Counted from the stretch's first letter, positions 27,585 through 38,463 are shown. The stretch: 52,254 nucleotides of DNA from an uncultured Pseudoxanthomonas sp. (GCA_946886405.1 CAMPIO010000018.1:1-52254), one strand, 5' to 3'. Notes: generated by a model not told the origin, from the letters alone. Numbers and translations are program-made.

Positions 27585-28589
27585 TCAGCCTTCCCACTTG
27601 CCCTGCGCAGCCAGGCCATTTTCCTTGGCGCGCTCGTACACCACGGCCTGGGCCTTGGCGAAGTTGCCCACCAGGTCCTGCGACCACAGCTTCAGCGCGG
27701 CGGATTGCATCGCACGGCCGTAGGAGAAGCTCAGCGGCCACGGCAGGCTGCCCAGCTGGTTCATGGCGTTGAGGTGGGCGGTGGACTGTTCGTCGGTCTG
27801 GCCGCCGGACAGGAACACCACGCCCGGCAGGATCGCCGGCACCGTGCTCTTCAGGCACATCACGGTGGACTCGGCCACTTCGTCGACATCGGCCTGCTCT
27901 TCGCAATCCTTGCCGGCGATGACCATCGAAGCCTTCAGGATGGTGCCTTCCAGCAGCACGTTCTGCTCATACAGCGCACCAAACAGTGAGCGCAGCACGG
28001 CCTCGGTCACTTCGTAGCAGACCTCGATGTTGTGGTCGCCATCCATCAGCACTTCCGGCTCCACCATCGGCACCAGGCCGCATTCCTGGCACAGCGTGGC
28101 ATAGCGGGCCAGCGCGTGCGCATTCGCCTCGATGCACGTGCCGGACGGGATGTCTTCGCCGATGGTGATGACCGCACGCCACTTCGCGAAGCGGGCGCCC
28201 AGCTTGTAGTACTCCTTCAGGCGGTCGCGCAGGCCGTCGAGGCCCTCGGTGACCACTTCACCCGGGCAGCCGGCCAGGGCATGCGTGCCCTTGTCGACCT
28301 TGATGCCGGGGATGATCCCGTTGTCGCTCATGTACTTGGCGAACGGCACGCCGTCCTTGGTCGACTGGCGCAGGGTCTCGTCGAACAGGATGGCGCCGGA
28401 GATATAGTCCGACAGCTTCGGCGTGGTGAGCAGCAGCTCGCGGTAGGCGCGGCGGTTCTCTTCCGTGTTCTCGATGCCCACGCCCTGGAACCGCTTGGCG
28501 ATGGTGGTGGTGGACTCGTCGATTGCGATGATGCCCTTGCCTGCGGCCACCATGGCCTGGGCGGTTTCGGCAAGCTGTTCGATGCTCAT
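27585..28589 (-). CDS. Class I fructose-bisphosphate aldolase
   Basis: Reversibly splits fructose 1,6-bisphosphate into dihydroxyacetone phosphate and glyceraldehyde 3-phosphate. The 334-residue protein is the Schiff-base (metal-independent) eukaryote-like class I enzyme, as in other xanthomonads: IAIDESTTTIAKRF, GIIPGIKVDKG, active-site K136 in FAKWRAV and Schiff-base lysine K219 in EGTILKASMV, ending in a C-terminal tail. Ribosome site AGGAA precedes ATG 28589. It is last in a run of minus-strand glycolytic genes. Confidence 0.95.
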   Translation of the reverse strand: MSIEQLAETAQAMVAAGKGIIAIDESTTTIAKRFQGVGIENTEENRRAYRELLLTTPKLSDYISGAILFDETLRQSTKDGVPFAKYMSDNGIIPGIKVDKGTHALAGCPGEVVTEGLDGLRDRLKEYYKLGARFAKWRAVITIGEDIPSGTCIEANAHALARYATLCQECGLVPMVEPEVLMDGDHNIEVCYEVTEAVLRSLFGALYEQNVLLEGTILKASMVIAGKDCEEQADVDEVAESTVMCLKSTVPAILPGVVFLSGGQTDEQSTAHLNAMNQLGSLPWPLSFSYGRAMQSAALKLWSQDLVGNFAKAQAVVYERAKENGLAAQGKWEG

Positions 28590-28726
28590 GGGGTTCCTGG
28601 GGAAGCGGCGGGAAAGATACCAATTGTAGCCCGCGTCGCGCCGGGAACGGGCGACGAAGGGCCGGGAGCGCGCCATGGCGCGCATCCGGAGGCAGTCGCG
28701 GGGCGCGGAATCCCCGACAGAACCGG

Positions 28727-30196
28727 TTACAGCTCGCCCAGTCCCTCGGCCTTGCCGCGCTCGCCCATCTGCAGCAGGCGCAGGGTATTGGTGGCGCCGT
28801 GCTTTTCCATGTGGTCGCCGCTGGTGAAGATCACGCGGTCGCCCTCGGCCAGCAGTTCGCGGTCGTGAAGCACCCGCATCGCATCACGCGCGGCCTCGCG
28901 CGGCGCCAGGCCGCGGCTGTCGAAGGCGATGGGGAACACGTCGCGGATCATCGCCATCTTGCGGCGCGCGCCATCATGCCGCGAGAACGCATAGATCGGC
29001 GCGCTGGAACGGAAGCGCGACAGGAAGCGTGCAGTGCCACCGGATTCGGTCATCGCCACGATCGCGCGCACGCCGATGTGCTCGGACAGGAACATGGTGG
29101 CCATCGCGATCGCCTGGTCGACGAACTCCAGGTTGCGCGGTGCCTTCTCGAAATCGGTATCCATCTCGAACTGCTTCTCGGCGCCCAGGCAGATACGCGC
29201 CATCGCCTCCACCGCGCGCACCGGATAACTGCCGGCCGCCGTTTCCGCCGACAGCATCACGGCATCGGTGCCGTCGATGACGGCGTTGGCCACGTCCAGT
29301 ACTTCGGCGCGCGTGGGAATCGGGCTGTCCACCATCGACTGCAGCATCTGGGTGGCGGTGATCACCACCTTGTTGCGTGCGAGCGACTCCCTGATGATCT
29401 TCTTCTGCAGGCCGGGCAGCTCCGCATCGCCGATCTCGACGCCCAGGTCGCCGCGCGCCACCATCACCACGTCGCTGGCATCGACGATCTCGGCCAGGTT
29501 CTCGATGGCTTCGGTGCGTTCGATCTTGGACACCAGTGCGGCGTCGCACCCGTGTTCGCGCGCGATGCGGCGCGCCTGGTTCATGTCGTCGGCATTGCGG
29601 CAGAACGACACCGCGATGAAGTCCACGCCGATGTTCTCCGCCACGTAGGCGATCAGCTCGCGGTCACGCTCGGTCAGCGCGCCCAGCGACAGGCCACCGC
29701 CCTGCTTGTTCAGTCCCTTTCGGTCGGACAGCACGCCGTCATTGAGGACGGTGCAGACGATGCGCTCGCCGTCGACCTTGACCACCTGCAGCTGCATCAG
29801 GCCATCGTCGAGCAGCAACACATCCCCTGCTTCCACGTCGCCCGGCAGGCCCAGGTAGCTGACACCCACCTGCGAGGCGTCGCCCGGGGGCGCATCGACA
29901 CTGGCCACCAGATCGAACCGGTCGCCCATCTTCAGGACCACTTTGCCTTCGGCGAACCGTTCGACGCGGATCTTGGGGCCGGGCAGGTCGGCGAGGATGC
30001 CGACTTCCGCACCGACGCGCTGCGCCGCCAGACGCACGGCGGCCGCACGCTTGGCCTGGCCAGAGGGATCACCGTGCGAGAAGTTCAGGCGCACCACGTT
30101 GACGCCGGCGCGGAACAGATCCTCCAGCACGCCGGGCGGATCGGTTGCCGGTCCGAGGGTGGCGAGGATCTTGGTGCGGCGCTGGCGTTCGGTCAT
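28727..30196 (-). CDS. pyk: Pyruvate kinase
   Basis: Converts phosphoenolpyruvate and ADP to pyruvate and ATP, the last step of glycolysis. The 489-residue protein has the N-terminal KILATLGPATDPP and NVVRLNFSHGDP motifs, the B-domain, the signature LVSKIERTEAIENL and metal-binding VMVARGDLGVEIG, and a C-terminal regulatory domain with AIVAMTESGGTARFLSRFR. AGGAG lies upstream of ATG 30196; the open frame beyond it is non-coding. fba follows 137 bases downstream. It could be under its own promoter in the 275-base upstream gap. Confidence 0.96.
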   Translation of the reverse strand: MTERQRRTKILATLGPATDPPGVLEDLFRAGVNVVRLNFSHGDPSGQAKRAAAVRLAAQRVGAEVGILADLPGPKIRVERFAEGKVVLKMGDRFDLVASVDAPPGDASQVGVSYLGLPGDVEAGDVLLLDDGLMQLQVVKVDGERIVCTVLNDGVLSDRKGLNKQGGGLSLGALTERDRELIAYVAENIGVDFIAVSFCRNADDMNQARRIAREHGCDAALVSKIERTEAIENLAEIVDASDVVMVARGDLGVEIGDAELPGLQKKIIRESLARNKVVITATQMLQSMVDSPIPTRAEVLDVANAVIDGTDAVMLSAETAAGSYPVRAVEAMARICLGAEKQFEMDTDFEKAPRNLEFVDQAIAMATMFLSEHIGVRAIVAMTESGGTARFLSRFRSSAPIYAFSRHDGARRKMAMIRDVFPIAFDSRGLAPREAARDAMRVLHDRELLAEGDRVIFTSGDHMEKHGATNTLRLLQMGERGKAEGLGEL

Positions 30197-30471
30197 GGTG
30201 CGGACTCCTGTGATCGCGCAAACGCTACCACAGCGAAACGGGACAGTAGCGCGCGACATTCACCGCGTCATGCCGCTGTCCCGAGACAGCGCTGCCCGCA
30301 TCCCATGCGATGCGGGGAAAGCGCTGTTTACAAGTACTTTCCTGCGGAGCATGGCATACCTGTGACTGGTATTTTTTTGGTCTCTGCGCGCGCGTCGGAT
30401 GCTGCGCACGCACACCCGAGTGCGCAAAAACCGTCGTGATGAAACGCGCGTTTGACGACGCGCATGTGTAC
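30197..30471. other. Intergenic region between the HAD gene and pyk
   Basis: A 275-base gap with no credible gene. It has a perfect hairpin CGCTGTC-CCGA-GACAGCG (30274-30291) and, further from pyk, a locally AT-rich stretch with a seven-T run (30372-30378) and palindromic AACGCGCGTTT. The region probably carries the pyk promoter and 5' leader, but no convincing -35/-10 pair was found. Confidence 0.4.
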
Positions 30472-31113
30472 TCAGGCGAACAGTGGCCGCAATTGGTCGG
30501 GCGCATGCGCGAGATGGTGCGCACCCGCATCACGCAACTCCTCCTCGCCCCCGAATCCCCACAGCACACCGACGTTACGCATGCCGTGGTCGTTGGCGCC
30601 GTCGATGTCCATGTGGCGGTCACCGATCATCCAGCAGGCGTCGGGCGCGAGGGAGAGGCGCCGCAATGCCTCTGCGATCAGATCCTTCTTGTGGCTCAGG
30701 CGGCCATCGGCCGTGGCGCCGATGATGTCCTCGAAACGATGCCCGAACGGAAGATGCGCCAGGATCTTGCGCGCATGCGGCTCGTTCTTCGCCGTGACCA
30801 CGGCGAGCCGATGACCGTCCTCGTGCAGCGCCTCGATGGCCTCGCCGATGCCGGCGTAGACCTGGTGTTCGAGCCAGCCATGCGATTCGAAGCGTTCCAG
30901 GTAGTGCTCGACGGCAGCCTCCACCTTCGCCGGATCGCCCAGCAGCGGCAGGAAACTGGTGCGCAACGACGGCCCGATCCACCCCCGCAGCTCGGCCTCC
31001 GACGGGATCGGATGCTCAAGCTGGGTCAACGCATGCGCGATGCACCGCGTGATACCGACGGCCGAATCGATCAGCGTGCCGTCGAGATCGAAAAACAGGG
31101 TGGCGCGGCTCAC
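30472..31113 (-). CDS. HAD-superfamily phosphatase, phosphoglycolate phosphatase-like
   Basis: A 213-residue hydrolase with all four HAD motifs: [15 protein letters not shown] (nucleophile Asp9 and Asp11), [11 protein letters not shown], the lysine in HKKDLI, and [16 protein letters not shown]. The cap domain is helical (type C1). This is the Gph/PGP class; dephosphorylation of 2-phosphoglycolate would fit a gene coupled to pgk, but other sugar phosphates are possible. The start is GTG, overlapping the pgk stop by four bases (GTGA), so the two are translationally coupled. Confidence 0.88.
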   Translation of the reverse strand: MSRATLFFDLDGTLIDSAVGITRCIAHALTQLEHPIPSEAELRGWIGPSLRTSFLPLLGDPAKVEAAVEHYLERFESHGWLEHQVYAGIGEAIEALHEDGHRLAVVTAKNEPHARKILAHLPFGHRFEDIIGATADGRLSHKKDLIAEALRRLSLAPDACWMIGDRHMDIDGANDHGMRNVGVLWGFGGEEELRDAGAHHLAHAPDQLRPLFA

Positions 31114-32285
31114 TGGCCGCGCGCCTCCAGGGCAGCGACGGCCGGCAGCGTCTTGCCTTCCAGGAACTCCAGGAACGCGCCACCACCGGTGGAGATGTAG
31201 CTGACGTCACCGGCGATGCCGTACTTGTCCACGGCCGCGAGCGTATCCCCGCCACCGGCGATGGAGAACGCCTTCGACTGTGCGATGGCGCGCGCCAGCG
31301 TCTCGGTGCCCTTGCCGAACGCATCGAACTCGAACACGCCCACCGGGCCGTTCCACACCACGGTGCCTGCGGACTTGATCAGCTCGGCGTAGCGCTGCGC
31401 GGTCTTTGGGCCGATATCGAGAACAAGGTCGTCTTCCGCGACGGCATCCACGGCTTTCACCGTCGCTGGCGCATCGGCAGCGAACGCGGTCGCGACCACC
31501 ACGTCGGTCGGCAGCGGAATCTCTGCGCCGCGCGCCTTGGCGTCGGCGTCGATCTTCTTCGCGGTGCCGATCAGATCCGCTTCGTACAGCGACTTGCCGA
31601 CCGCATGACCGTCCGCTGCGATGAAGGTGTTGGCGATGCCGCCGCCGACGATCAGCTGGTCGACTTTGCCGACCAGGCTGGTCAGCAGTTCCAGCTTGGT
31701 AGAGACCTTGCTGCCGGCGACGATGGCCAGCAGCGGACGCGCGGGGTTGGCCAGCGCCTTGTCCAGCGCATCCAGTTCCGCCATCAGCAGCGGGCCGCCG
31801 GCGGCGACCGGCGCGAAACGGATGACACCATGCGTGGAGGCCTGTGCACGGTGCGCGGTACCGAAGGCATCCATCACGAACACATCGCACAGCGCGGCGT
31901 ACTGCTTCGACAATGCTTCGTCGTCCTTGCCTTCGCCGACATTCATGCGGCAGTTCTCGAGCAGGACGATCTGGCCCGGCGCGACGTCGACGCCATCGAC
32001 CCAGTCCTTCACCAGCGGTACGTCGACACCCAGCAGTTCGGACAGGCGCGCGGCGACCGGCGCCAGCGAATCGGCCTCGCTCCACACGCCTTCCTTCGGA
32101 CGGCCCAGGTGCGAAGTGACCATGACCGCTGCACCCTTCTGCAGCGCCAGCTTCAAGGTAGGCAGCGATGCGGTGATGCGCTGCTCGGACGTGATGCGGC
32201 CACCGTCGATCGGCACGTTCAGATCCTGGCGGATCAGCACGCGCTTGCCGGCGAGGTCGAGGTCGGTCATGCGGACGATGGGCAT
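31110..32285 (-). CDS. pgk: Phosphoglycerate kinase
   Basis: Transfers phosphate from 1,3-bisphosphoglycerate to ADP. The 391-residue protein shows [28 protein letters not shown], the [16 protein letters not shown] signature, nucleotide-binding [13 protein letters not shown] and GGGIANTFI, and the C-terminal [20 protein letters not shown] and [13 protein letters not shown]. The HAD phosphatase gene overlaps its stop. The upstream DUF3999 gene ends 69 bases away. Confidence 0.96.
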   Translation of the reverse strand: MPIVRMTDLDLAGKRVLIRQDLNVPIDGGRITSEQRITASLPTLKLALQKGAAVMVTSHLGRPKEGVWSEADSLAPVAARLSELLGVDVPLVKDWVDGVDVAPGQIVLLENCRMNVGEGKDDEALSKQYAALCDVFVMDAFGTAHRAQASTHGVIRFAPVAAGGPLLMAELDALDKALANPARPLLAIVAGSKVSTKLELLTSLVGKVDQLIVGGGIANTFIAADGHAVGKSLYEADLIGTAKKIDADAKARGAEIPLPTDVVVATAFAADAPATVKAVDAVAEDDLVLDIGPKTAQRYAELIKSAGTVVWNGPVGVFEFDAFGKGTETLARAIAQSKAFSIAGGGDTLAAVDKYGIAGDVSYISTGGGAFLEFLEGKTLPAVAALEARGQ

Positions 32286-32354
32286 GGGAGGTCCTGGCAG
32301 CGGGAAAGACGCCTATTGTCCGGCCTGCCCTCGCATGCCGCAAACCGACGCTGC

Positions 32355-33707
32355 CTAGGCCGCGGGGCGACTGCGCAACAGGCTGAAAGCGAAGGCGGCG
32401 ACCAGCGCCGCGCCGAGCACCAGCAGGCTCCACAGCAGCCAGGTCTTCCAGTCGCGCGGCGTGGGCGGTGCGACCAGCGCGGCGTCGCCGGCCAGTGCTG
32501 TCGACCTAGACAGGTAGGCGGGAGCGGGCTGCCACTCCTCGCCACGGTCGCGACGCAACGCATCGACCAGTTCCGGCATCGGCACGGACGCACGGCGCGC
32601 ACTCGCGCTACCTGCCACCAGCGCATAGGGCGGTGTCCCCTGTGCCAGGAAGATCACCACTTCCGGCCGGTAACCCAACCGCAAGGTCGGCGTCTGGTCC
32701 GGCAGCGCGCCGCGACTGCGGAGCCGCCAATGGCGGTCGCGCGTCGGTTCGCTCGACAACGCTTGCGGTGGCGACGCGCTCGGCTGTTCGCCCGCCACGC
32801 GATACGCCACCCACGGACCGGCGCGCAGACGCCACGGCGCATCGGCCGCATCGCGGCTTTCCAGCGTCCACTCACCCACGGCGTAATCGTCCATGGCCAG
32901 GTCGGCAAGCGCTACCGGGTAACGTCCATCGTTCTCGTACGTGAAAGCCTCCTTGCCCTGCTCCGAGATCCGCTGTCCGCGCAGCTCCGACCACTGCACG
33001 ACCTCCCGCGGGTGCACGGCATCCAGGCGCACGCGCACCTCGCGGATCGGCAAGGCTGGCGACGCGTCGAGCGGCACGAAACGGACATAGCGGTGTCCAC
33101 TGCGGATGGGCACCTCGTCGCGCAGCAGGCGTTGTGGGCCACGCTGCAGTTCCACCAGCGCCACGCGGTCCCGCACCACGTCCCAACTCTGCAGGTCCTG
33201 GCTGCCTTCGACGCGATAGCGTGCTTCGCGCGGCGTACCGCCGTCCCAGGTGAATTCCAGTGCTTCGGTACTGTCGCGAATGCTGCTGAGGTCGACCAGG
33301 AACGATCGCGTGGGGCCTGCAGCGCCTGTCGCCCCGCTCTCGGCCTCGATGCGGACGATGCGACCGTTCTCGCCGAACTGCGCCGACACGCGCGACGCCG
33401 CCGCGGCGTCCTGCGTCGCGCCAGGCAACGGGAACCACGGCACCACGATGCGACGCGCCGGCAATGCGGTCGGCTGCTCCGGCCCGAACAGGGCGGCGGC
33501 CACCGGCTTGCCGTGCGCATCGATCACGTCGATGTCGCGCAGGTCGGGCCAGGCCGTGGTGGCATAGACCTCGCGATCCAGCACGACCCGATACGCACCC
33601 GCCTGCTCGGCCGCCAGCACCAGCGGCCAACGCTTCGCGTAGGGCGCGGGTGCCTGCGCAACGGCGATCACGGGCAGCAGGCAGAGCGCGATCAGGAACT
33701 TCTTCAT
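32355..33707 (-). CDS. DUF3999-family exported/membrane protein
   Basis: A 450-residue protein with a cleavable signal peptide (MKKFLIALCLLPVIAVAQA), a large periplasmic beta-rich region, and one C-terminal transmembrane helix (WLLWSLLVLGAALVAAFAFSLL) followed by a short basic tail. Sequence and its pairing with a DUF2339 gene identify DUF3999; function is unknown. The start ATG overlaps the upstream DUF2339 stop by four bases. The two-gene unit is presumably an envelope complex: a polytopic partner plus an anchored periplasmic domain. Confidence 0.88.
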   Translation of the reverse strand: MKKFLIALCLLPVIAVAQAPAPYAKRWPLVLAAEQAGAYRVVLDREVYATTAWPDLRDIDVIDAHGKPVAAALFGPEQPTALPARRIVVPWFPLPGATQDAAAASRVSAQFGENGRIVRIEAESGATGAAGPTRSFLVDLSSIRDSTEALEFTWDGGTPREARYRVEGSQDLQSWDVVRDRVALVELQRGPQRLLRDEVPIRSGHRYVRFVPLDASPALPIREVRVRLDAVHPREVVQWSELRGQRISEQGKEAFTYENDGRYPVALADLAMDDYAVGEWTLESRDAADAPWRLRAGPWVAYRVAGEQPSASPPQALSSEPTRDRHWRLRSRGALPDQTPTLRLGYRPEVVIFLAQGTPPYALVAGSASARRASVPMPELVDALRRDRGEEWQPAPAYLSRSTALAGDAALVAPPTPRDWKTWLLWSLLVLGAALVAAFAFSLLRSRPAA

Positions 33708-36454
33708 GCGGAGGCTTCCTCGTTGTCGATGCGGCGCGGGGGTGCCGGCGCCAGGTAACCCACCACCGTGCACAGCAGGCCGTACCCGATGAACGATCCT
33801 ATGCCGAGCAGATTGCCCAGATGCTGCCGGTCGATCGTCATCAGCTTGACCAGCACCACGCCCATCAGCACCGCACCGCCCAGCCACAGCATGCGCTGGC
33901 CACGCCGCGAGCCGATGACCCAGCCCAGCACGCCCAGCACGCTCCAGGTGATGGTCAGGCTGGTCTGCGCCAGGCTGCCGGAGACCAGGCTGTCATTCCA
34001 CGGCACACCGCCCCAATGGTGGACGGTGTGCAGCACCACCGAGGTGATCCAGACGAAGGCCAGCGACGACAGCAGCACGATGCGTGCCGGTGGCAGCACG
34101 CGCGTGGCGGGCATCCACCAGCACAGCAGCAGCACCAGCGTCGCCAGTTGCGCCAGTTCCATCGGATTCAGCACGGGCATCCACGGTAGCGGTTGAGCGT
34201 CTCCGGCCAGGAACAGCGATACCAGCCACCAGAGACCCAGCGCGGCGAACAGCACGCCCAGCAGCGGCGTGCGCCAGCCATCGAAACGCGCGCCGAGCGG
34301 CGCCGCCAGCCAACCCCAGCGGAACAACGCCAGCACCACCACGACCAGCCAAGGCAACGCGACGAGACCGGCCTGCCAGCCTCCGCCCATGCCCTGCAGA
34401 TGCCCGGGCAACCATGCCAGCAGCAGACTGGCCACGAGCGGCCATACCAGCCACCACACGAACTGCGCGGCACCGGCCAGGCGGTGCTCGCTGTCGCGCA
34501 GGCACATCAGGCTGCGCACACCCAGGACCGCATAGGCAAGCCACGCCCACGCGCCATAGCCGGCGAACGGCTGCTGGTGAACGTCGGATTGCCACAGGGC
34601 GAACAGTCCGGCCGACGCCAATCCGGCCAGCGTGGTCCACGCCAGCGCGGTGGCGGGACGCCGACGATGCACTTCGGCTGCCAGCCAGCCCGTCAACGCG
34701 ATGAAGGCCAGCATCGCATCGGGTTCGTCACGGTGGCCCAGATGCGCCACGATCTCGACCATGCCGTTGCCCAGCCACCAGGCCAGCGCCCACAGGTAGT
34801 ACACCACCGCCACGCCGTTGCTGCGCGCGCGGTACGCCCATGCGCTGGCGAAGCCGGCGATGGCAATCAGCAGCGCACTCATGAACGCCGCATTGGCGAA
34901 TATCGGCACGACCCTGGTCGCCTCGTGCCACGCCACCACGTCGGCGCGCGCGATGAAGAACGCCACCGCGGCCGCGAGCTGAAGGCCCGCGCCGGTGAGC
35001 TGCGGCAGCAGGCGCGATTGCCGCAGGCCGAGCCACGCCAGCGCCGCGCCTTCCAGCGCGAACACGCACGCGGTCGCCTCTGCCGACAGCGCCAATGGCA
35101 CCGCCAACGTGGCGAAGCCGACCGCAAGCAGGGCGTACGACTGCGCCAGCACGTCGTAACCCTCGCGACGTCGCAGCCGCCACGACAGTCCCGCGTACAG
35201 CACGCCCAGCCCCAGCGCACAGAACGCCAGCGGCAGGCGGCTGTCTTCGAACGTGCCTCCCTGCATCAGGCCGGCCTGCAGCGAGAACGCCACCAGCGGC
35301 ATGCCGAACACCAGGCAGCCATCGATGAAGTCGCGACGGCCGGCCGGCTGGCGGCGCGCGAACAGCAGCGGGATGAGCAGGTAGAACACGAAGAACAGCG
35401 CGAGGAACGGCTGCGTGGTGCCATACTTTTCCGGCGCGTAGTCGAACACCCCCCACGCGGTGCCAATGCCGAAGGTGAAAGCGAACCCCAGCAGGTTGAG
35501 CAGGCGCCAGGACTTGTACCAGGCGATACCGACGATGGCCGCGTTGAGTACCGCGTAGTACGAGAACAGCGCGACATGGTTGCCGCTGCCGGTGGACAGC
35601 CAGATCGGCGCCAGGAAGCCGGCCAGCAGCGCGAACACCGCGAGCGACTTCGCATCCTGCAGCACGGCCAGCATGCCGGCACCGGCCACCAGCACGATGC
35701 TCAGTGCGAACGCCGCGCCCGCCGGTATCACGCCGAAGATCTTGAACGCCGCGAACACCACCAGCAGCAGCACGCCGATGGCGCCGCCCTGCAGGCTCAA
35801 GGCGAAGGTGCGGTTGCTCTCGCGCTTGCGCCACGCGAACACCAGCGCTCCCAGCGCCGCGGCCGCGATGCCGGCCAGACGCAATTCCGGCGGCAACGAG
35901 AACCAGCCCTGGTCCGCACCGTACTTCAACAGGGCCGCTACGCCCGCGAACAGCACCAGCACACCGATCTTCACCGGCACATTGCCGACCGTGAACCAGC
36001 GTTGCACCGCGCGCAGGGCGACAGTGACGATGTCGGGCGTGGCGGGTCGCGAGGGCGCGGCCGGACGCGGCGGGCGCGGCGGCATGGGCGCGGGCGGTGG
36101 CCTCGGCGTGTCGGGCGCAGGGGGAATCGGCGGCGGTCCCGCGCTGCGGCTCGGTGCTGCAGGCGCGGGCGCGGGGGTCGGGCGCGGCGGCAACGTGGGC
36201 GCAGCGTCGCGCATCAGATCCGCCAGCGTGGGACCTTCGTCCACGGTCGGTGCCGCAGGTGCGGTGGTCGCCGTGTCGGCAGGCGCCGGCGCAGTTTCAA
36301 CGGCACGTGCGGCACGCAAGTGCGTGACCTGTGCTTCCAGCGTGGCGACGCGGCGCTTCAGTCCGCTGACCGAGACCAGCGCGACGATGAGCAGGACGGG
36401 CACCGCCAACAGGGCCAGCCCCACCAGGATCAACCAACCGACCACGTCATCCAT
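33704..36454 (-). CDS. DUF2339-family polytopic membrane protein
   Basis: A 916-residue protein. It opens with a transmembrane helix (VGWLILVGLALLAVPVLLIV), a short coiled coil (LKRRVATLEAQVTHLRAA) and a ~120-residue Pro/Ala-rich linker, then more than twenty hydrophobic helices starting at VPVKIGVLVLFAGVAALLKY. This is the DUF2339 layout; no biochemical role is established. ATG 36454 follows a GAGG-like site; the longer open frame upstream is intergenic. It forms a coupled pair with the DUF3999 gene. Confidence 0.88.
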   Translation of the reverse strand: MDDVVGWLILVGLALLAVPVLLIVALVSVSGLKRRVATLEAQVTHLRAARAVETAPAPADTATTAPAAPTVDEGPTLADLMRDAAPTLPPRPTPAPAPAAPSRSAGPPPIPPAPDTPRPPPAPMPPRPPRPAAPSRPATPDIVTVALRAVQRWFTVGNVPVKIGVLVLFAGVAALLKYGADQGWFSLPPELRLAGIAAAALGALVFAWRKRESNRTFALSLQGGAIGVLLLVVFAAFKIFGVIPAGAAFALSIVLVAGAGMLAVLQDAKSLAVFALLAGFLAPIWLSTGSGNHVALFSYYAVLNAAIVGIAWYKSWRLLNLLGFAFTFGIGTAWGVFDYAPEKYGTTQPFLALFFVFYLLIPLLFARRQPAGRRDFIDGCLVFGMPLVAFSLQAGLMQGGTFEDSRLPLAFCALGLGVLYAGLSWRLRRREGYDVLAQSYALLAVGFATLAVPLALSAEATACVFALEGAALAWLGLRQSRLLPQLTGAGLQLAAAVAFFIARADVVAWHEATRVVPIFANAAFMSALLIAIAGFASAWAYRARSNGVAVVYYLWALAWWLGNGMVEIVAHLGHRDEPDAMLAFIALTGWLAAEVHRRRPATALAWTTLAGLASAGLFALWQSDVHQQPFAGYGAWAWLAYAVLGVRSLMCLRDSEHRLAGAAQFVWWLVWPLVASLLLAWLPGHLQGMGGGWQAGLVALPWLVVVVLALFRWGWLAAPLGARFDGWRTPLLGVLFAALGLWWLVSLFLAGDAQPLPWMPVLNPMELAQLATLVLLLCWWMPATRVLPPARIVLLSSLAFVWITSVVLHTVHHWGGVPWNDSLVSGSLAQTSLTITWSVLGVLGWVIGSRRGQRMLWLGGAVLMGVVLVKLMTIDRQHLGNLLGIGSFIGYGLLCTVVGYLAPAPPRRIDNEEASA

Positions 36455-36597
36455 TCCCCGACCTCGCCTGTGCGTGTTTCCGGTGCAAGGACGCAGAATG
36501 CCGCGTCCTGCGGCCGTCCATGCAGCCGCGCCCGCAGCCTCGGGCATGGCCCGGGGATTTGCAAGATTCCGATCCGAGGGTGGTGGCGGACGGCGCA

Positions 36598-36622
36598 CCG
36601 GGTATCGCCTCGCAATACCCGG
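36598..36622. repeat. Small inverted repeat downstream of gap
   Basis: Perfect arms CCGGGTAT (36598-36605) and ATACCCGG (36615-36622) with a nine-base loop, immediately beyond the gap terminator. It may act as a backup terminator or transcript-end structure. The remaining gap to the DUF2339 start (to 36455) holds no gene. Confidence 0.5.
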
Positions 36623-36628
36623 AAACGA

Positions 36629-36652
36629 CACGGGCGCCCTGAGGCGCCCGTG
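36629..36652 (-). terminator. Probable terminator of gap
   Basis: A perfect 10-bp hairpin CACGGGCGCC-CTGA-GGCGCCCGTG lies 22 bases after the gap stop on the minus strand, followed by TCGTTTCC. The U-tract is weak but the stem is very stable. Confidence 0.65.
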
Positions 36653-36674
36653 CGTCAAACCAACGTGGGTCGGC

Positions 36675-37682
<1,008 letters not shown>

Positions 37683-37771
37683 TCAGGACTCCTGCGGCCG
37701 CGCGCGGCGCGGCGGGGTTGACGGGGGCCGTCATTCTAACAGGCCACTCCCCTCGCGAACTCTCGCAGGCA

Positions 37772-37785
37772 TTGATCAGGATCAA
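37772..37785. promoter_or_regulatory. Perfect FNR/Anr box upstream of ompW
   Basis: TTGATCAGGATCAA matches the FNR/Anr consensus TTGAT-N4-ATCAA at all ten fixed positions. Its centre is 64 bases upstream of the ompW ATG and about 100 bases upstream of the divergent gap start. If it acts as a class II activator site (centre at -41.5), ompW transcription would begin near 37820. ompW is a known FNR-controlled gene in Escherichia coli. Confidence 0.75.
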
Positions 37786-37842
37786 GGCACCGCAGAAAAC
37801 CGGGGCAGAGACTGGCGCCACATTCCAACGAGCGTCACCTCC

Positions 37843-38463
37843 ATGAAGAAGACCCTGATCCCGATTGCCATCGCCCTTGCCCTGGGCGCCGCCGTTCCCG
37901 CCCTCGCCCAGTCCAAGGGCGACTGGACCCTGGGCGTGGGCGCACACCAGGTGAACCCGACGTCCGACAACGGCGCGCTCGCCGGCGGCACGCTGCCGCT
38001 GGACATCGACAGCGACGTCAAGCCGACCATCACCTTCGAATACTTCCTGCGCGATAACCTGGGCCTTGAAGTGCTGGCCGCGCTGCCGTTCAAGCACGAC
38101 ATCGCCGTCGACGGCGTCGGTACGGTGGGGAGCACCAAGCACCTGCCGCCGACCGTGTCGCTGCAGTACCACTTCAACAGCAAGGGCAAGGTGTCGCCGT
38201 TCCTCGGCGCGGGCCTCAACTACACCACCTTCTTCAGCGAGGACACCCGGGGAGCCTTGGCGGGCACCGACTTGAAGCTGGACGACTCGTGGGGCCTGGC
38301 CGCGCACGCCGGCCTCGACATCAAGGTCAGCGAGCGCGGCGCGGTGCGCGTGGATGCGCGCTGGATCGACATCGATACCGACGTCAAGGTGGACGGCGCC
38401 AAGCTGGGTACCGCGAACATCGACCCGCTTGTCTACGGCGTGGCTTATGTCCTGAAGTTCTGA
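37843..38463 (+). CDS. ompW: OmpW-family outer-membrane beta-barrel protein
   Basis: A 206-residue outer-membrane protein with a signal peptide MKKTLIPIAIALALGAAVPALA and mature QSKGDWTLGVGAHQVNP. It has alternating beta-strands, the family features FEYFLRDNLGLEVLAALPF and PPTVSLQYHFN, SPFLGAGLNYTTFF, and a C-terminal strand ending in aromatic YVLKF for BAM-dependent insertion. OmpW forms a small eight-stranded channel linked to stress and oxygen limitation; the substrate is unsettled. The FNR box suggests induction at low oxygen. Confidence 0.93.
   Translation: MKKTLIPIAIALALGAAVPALAQSKGDWTLGVGAHQVNPTSDNGALAGGTLPLDIDSDVKPTITFEYFLRDNLGLEVLAALPFKHDIAVDGVGTVGSTKHLPPTVSLQYHFNSKGKVSPFLGAGLNYTTFFSEDTRGALAGTDLKLDDSWGLAAHAGLDIKVSERGAVRVDARWIDIDTDVKVDGAKLGTANIDPLVYGVAYVLKF

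Noticed and set aside
30310..31200. A plus-strand 296-codon frame opposite the HAD phosphatase, beginning in the AT-rich gap
   Set aside because: The HAD gene has all four catalytic motifs, and the plus-strand frame has no recognisable domain or ribosome site.
31605..33758. A 717-codon plus-strand open frame across pgk and the DUF3999 gene
   Set aside because: Compositionally biased, no ribosome site, runs antisense to two recognised genes.
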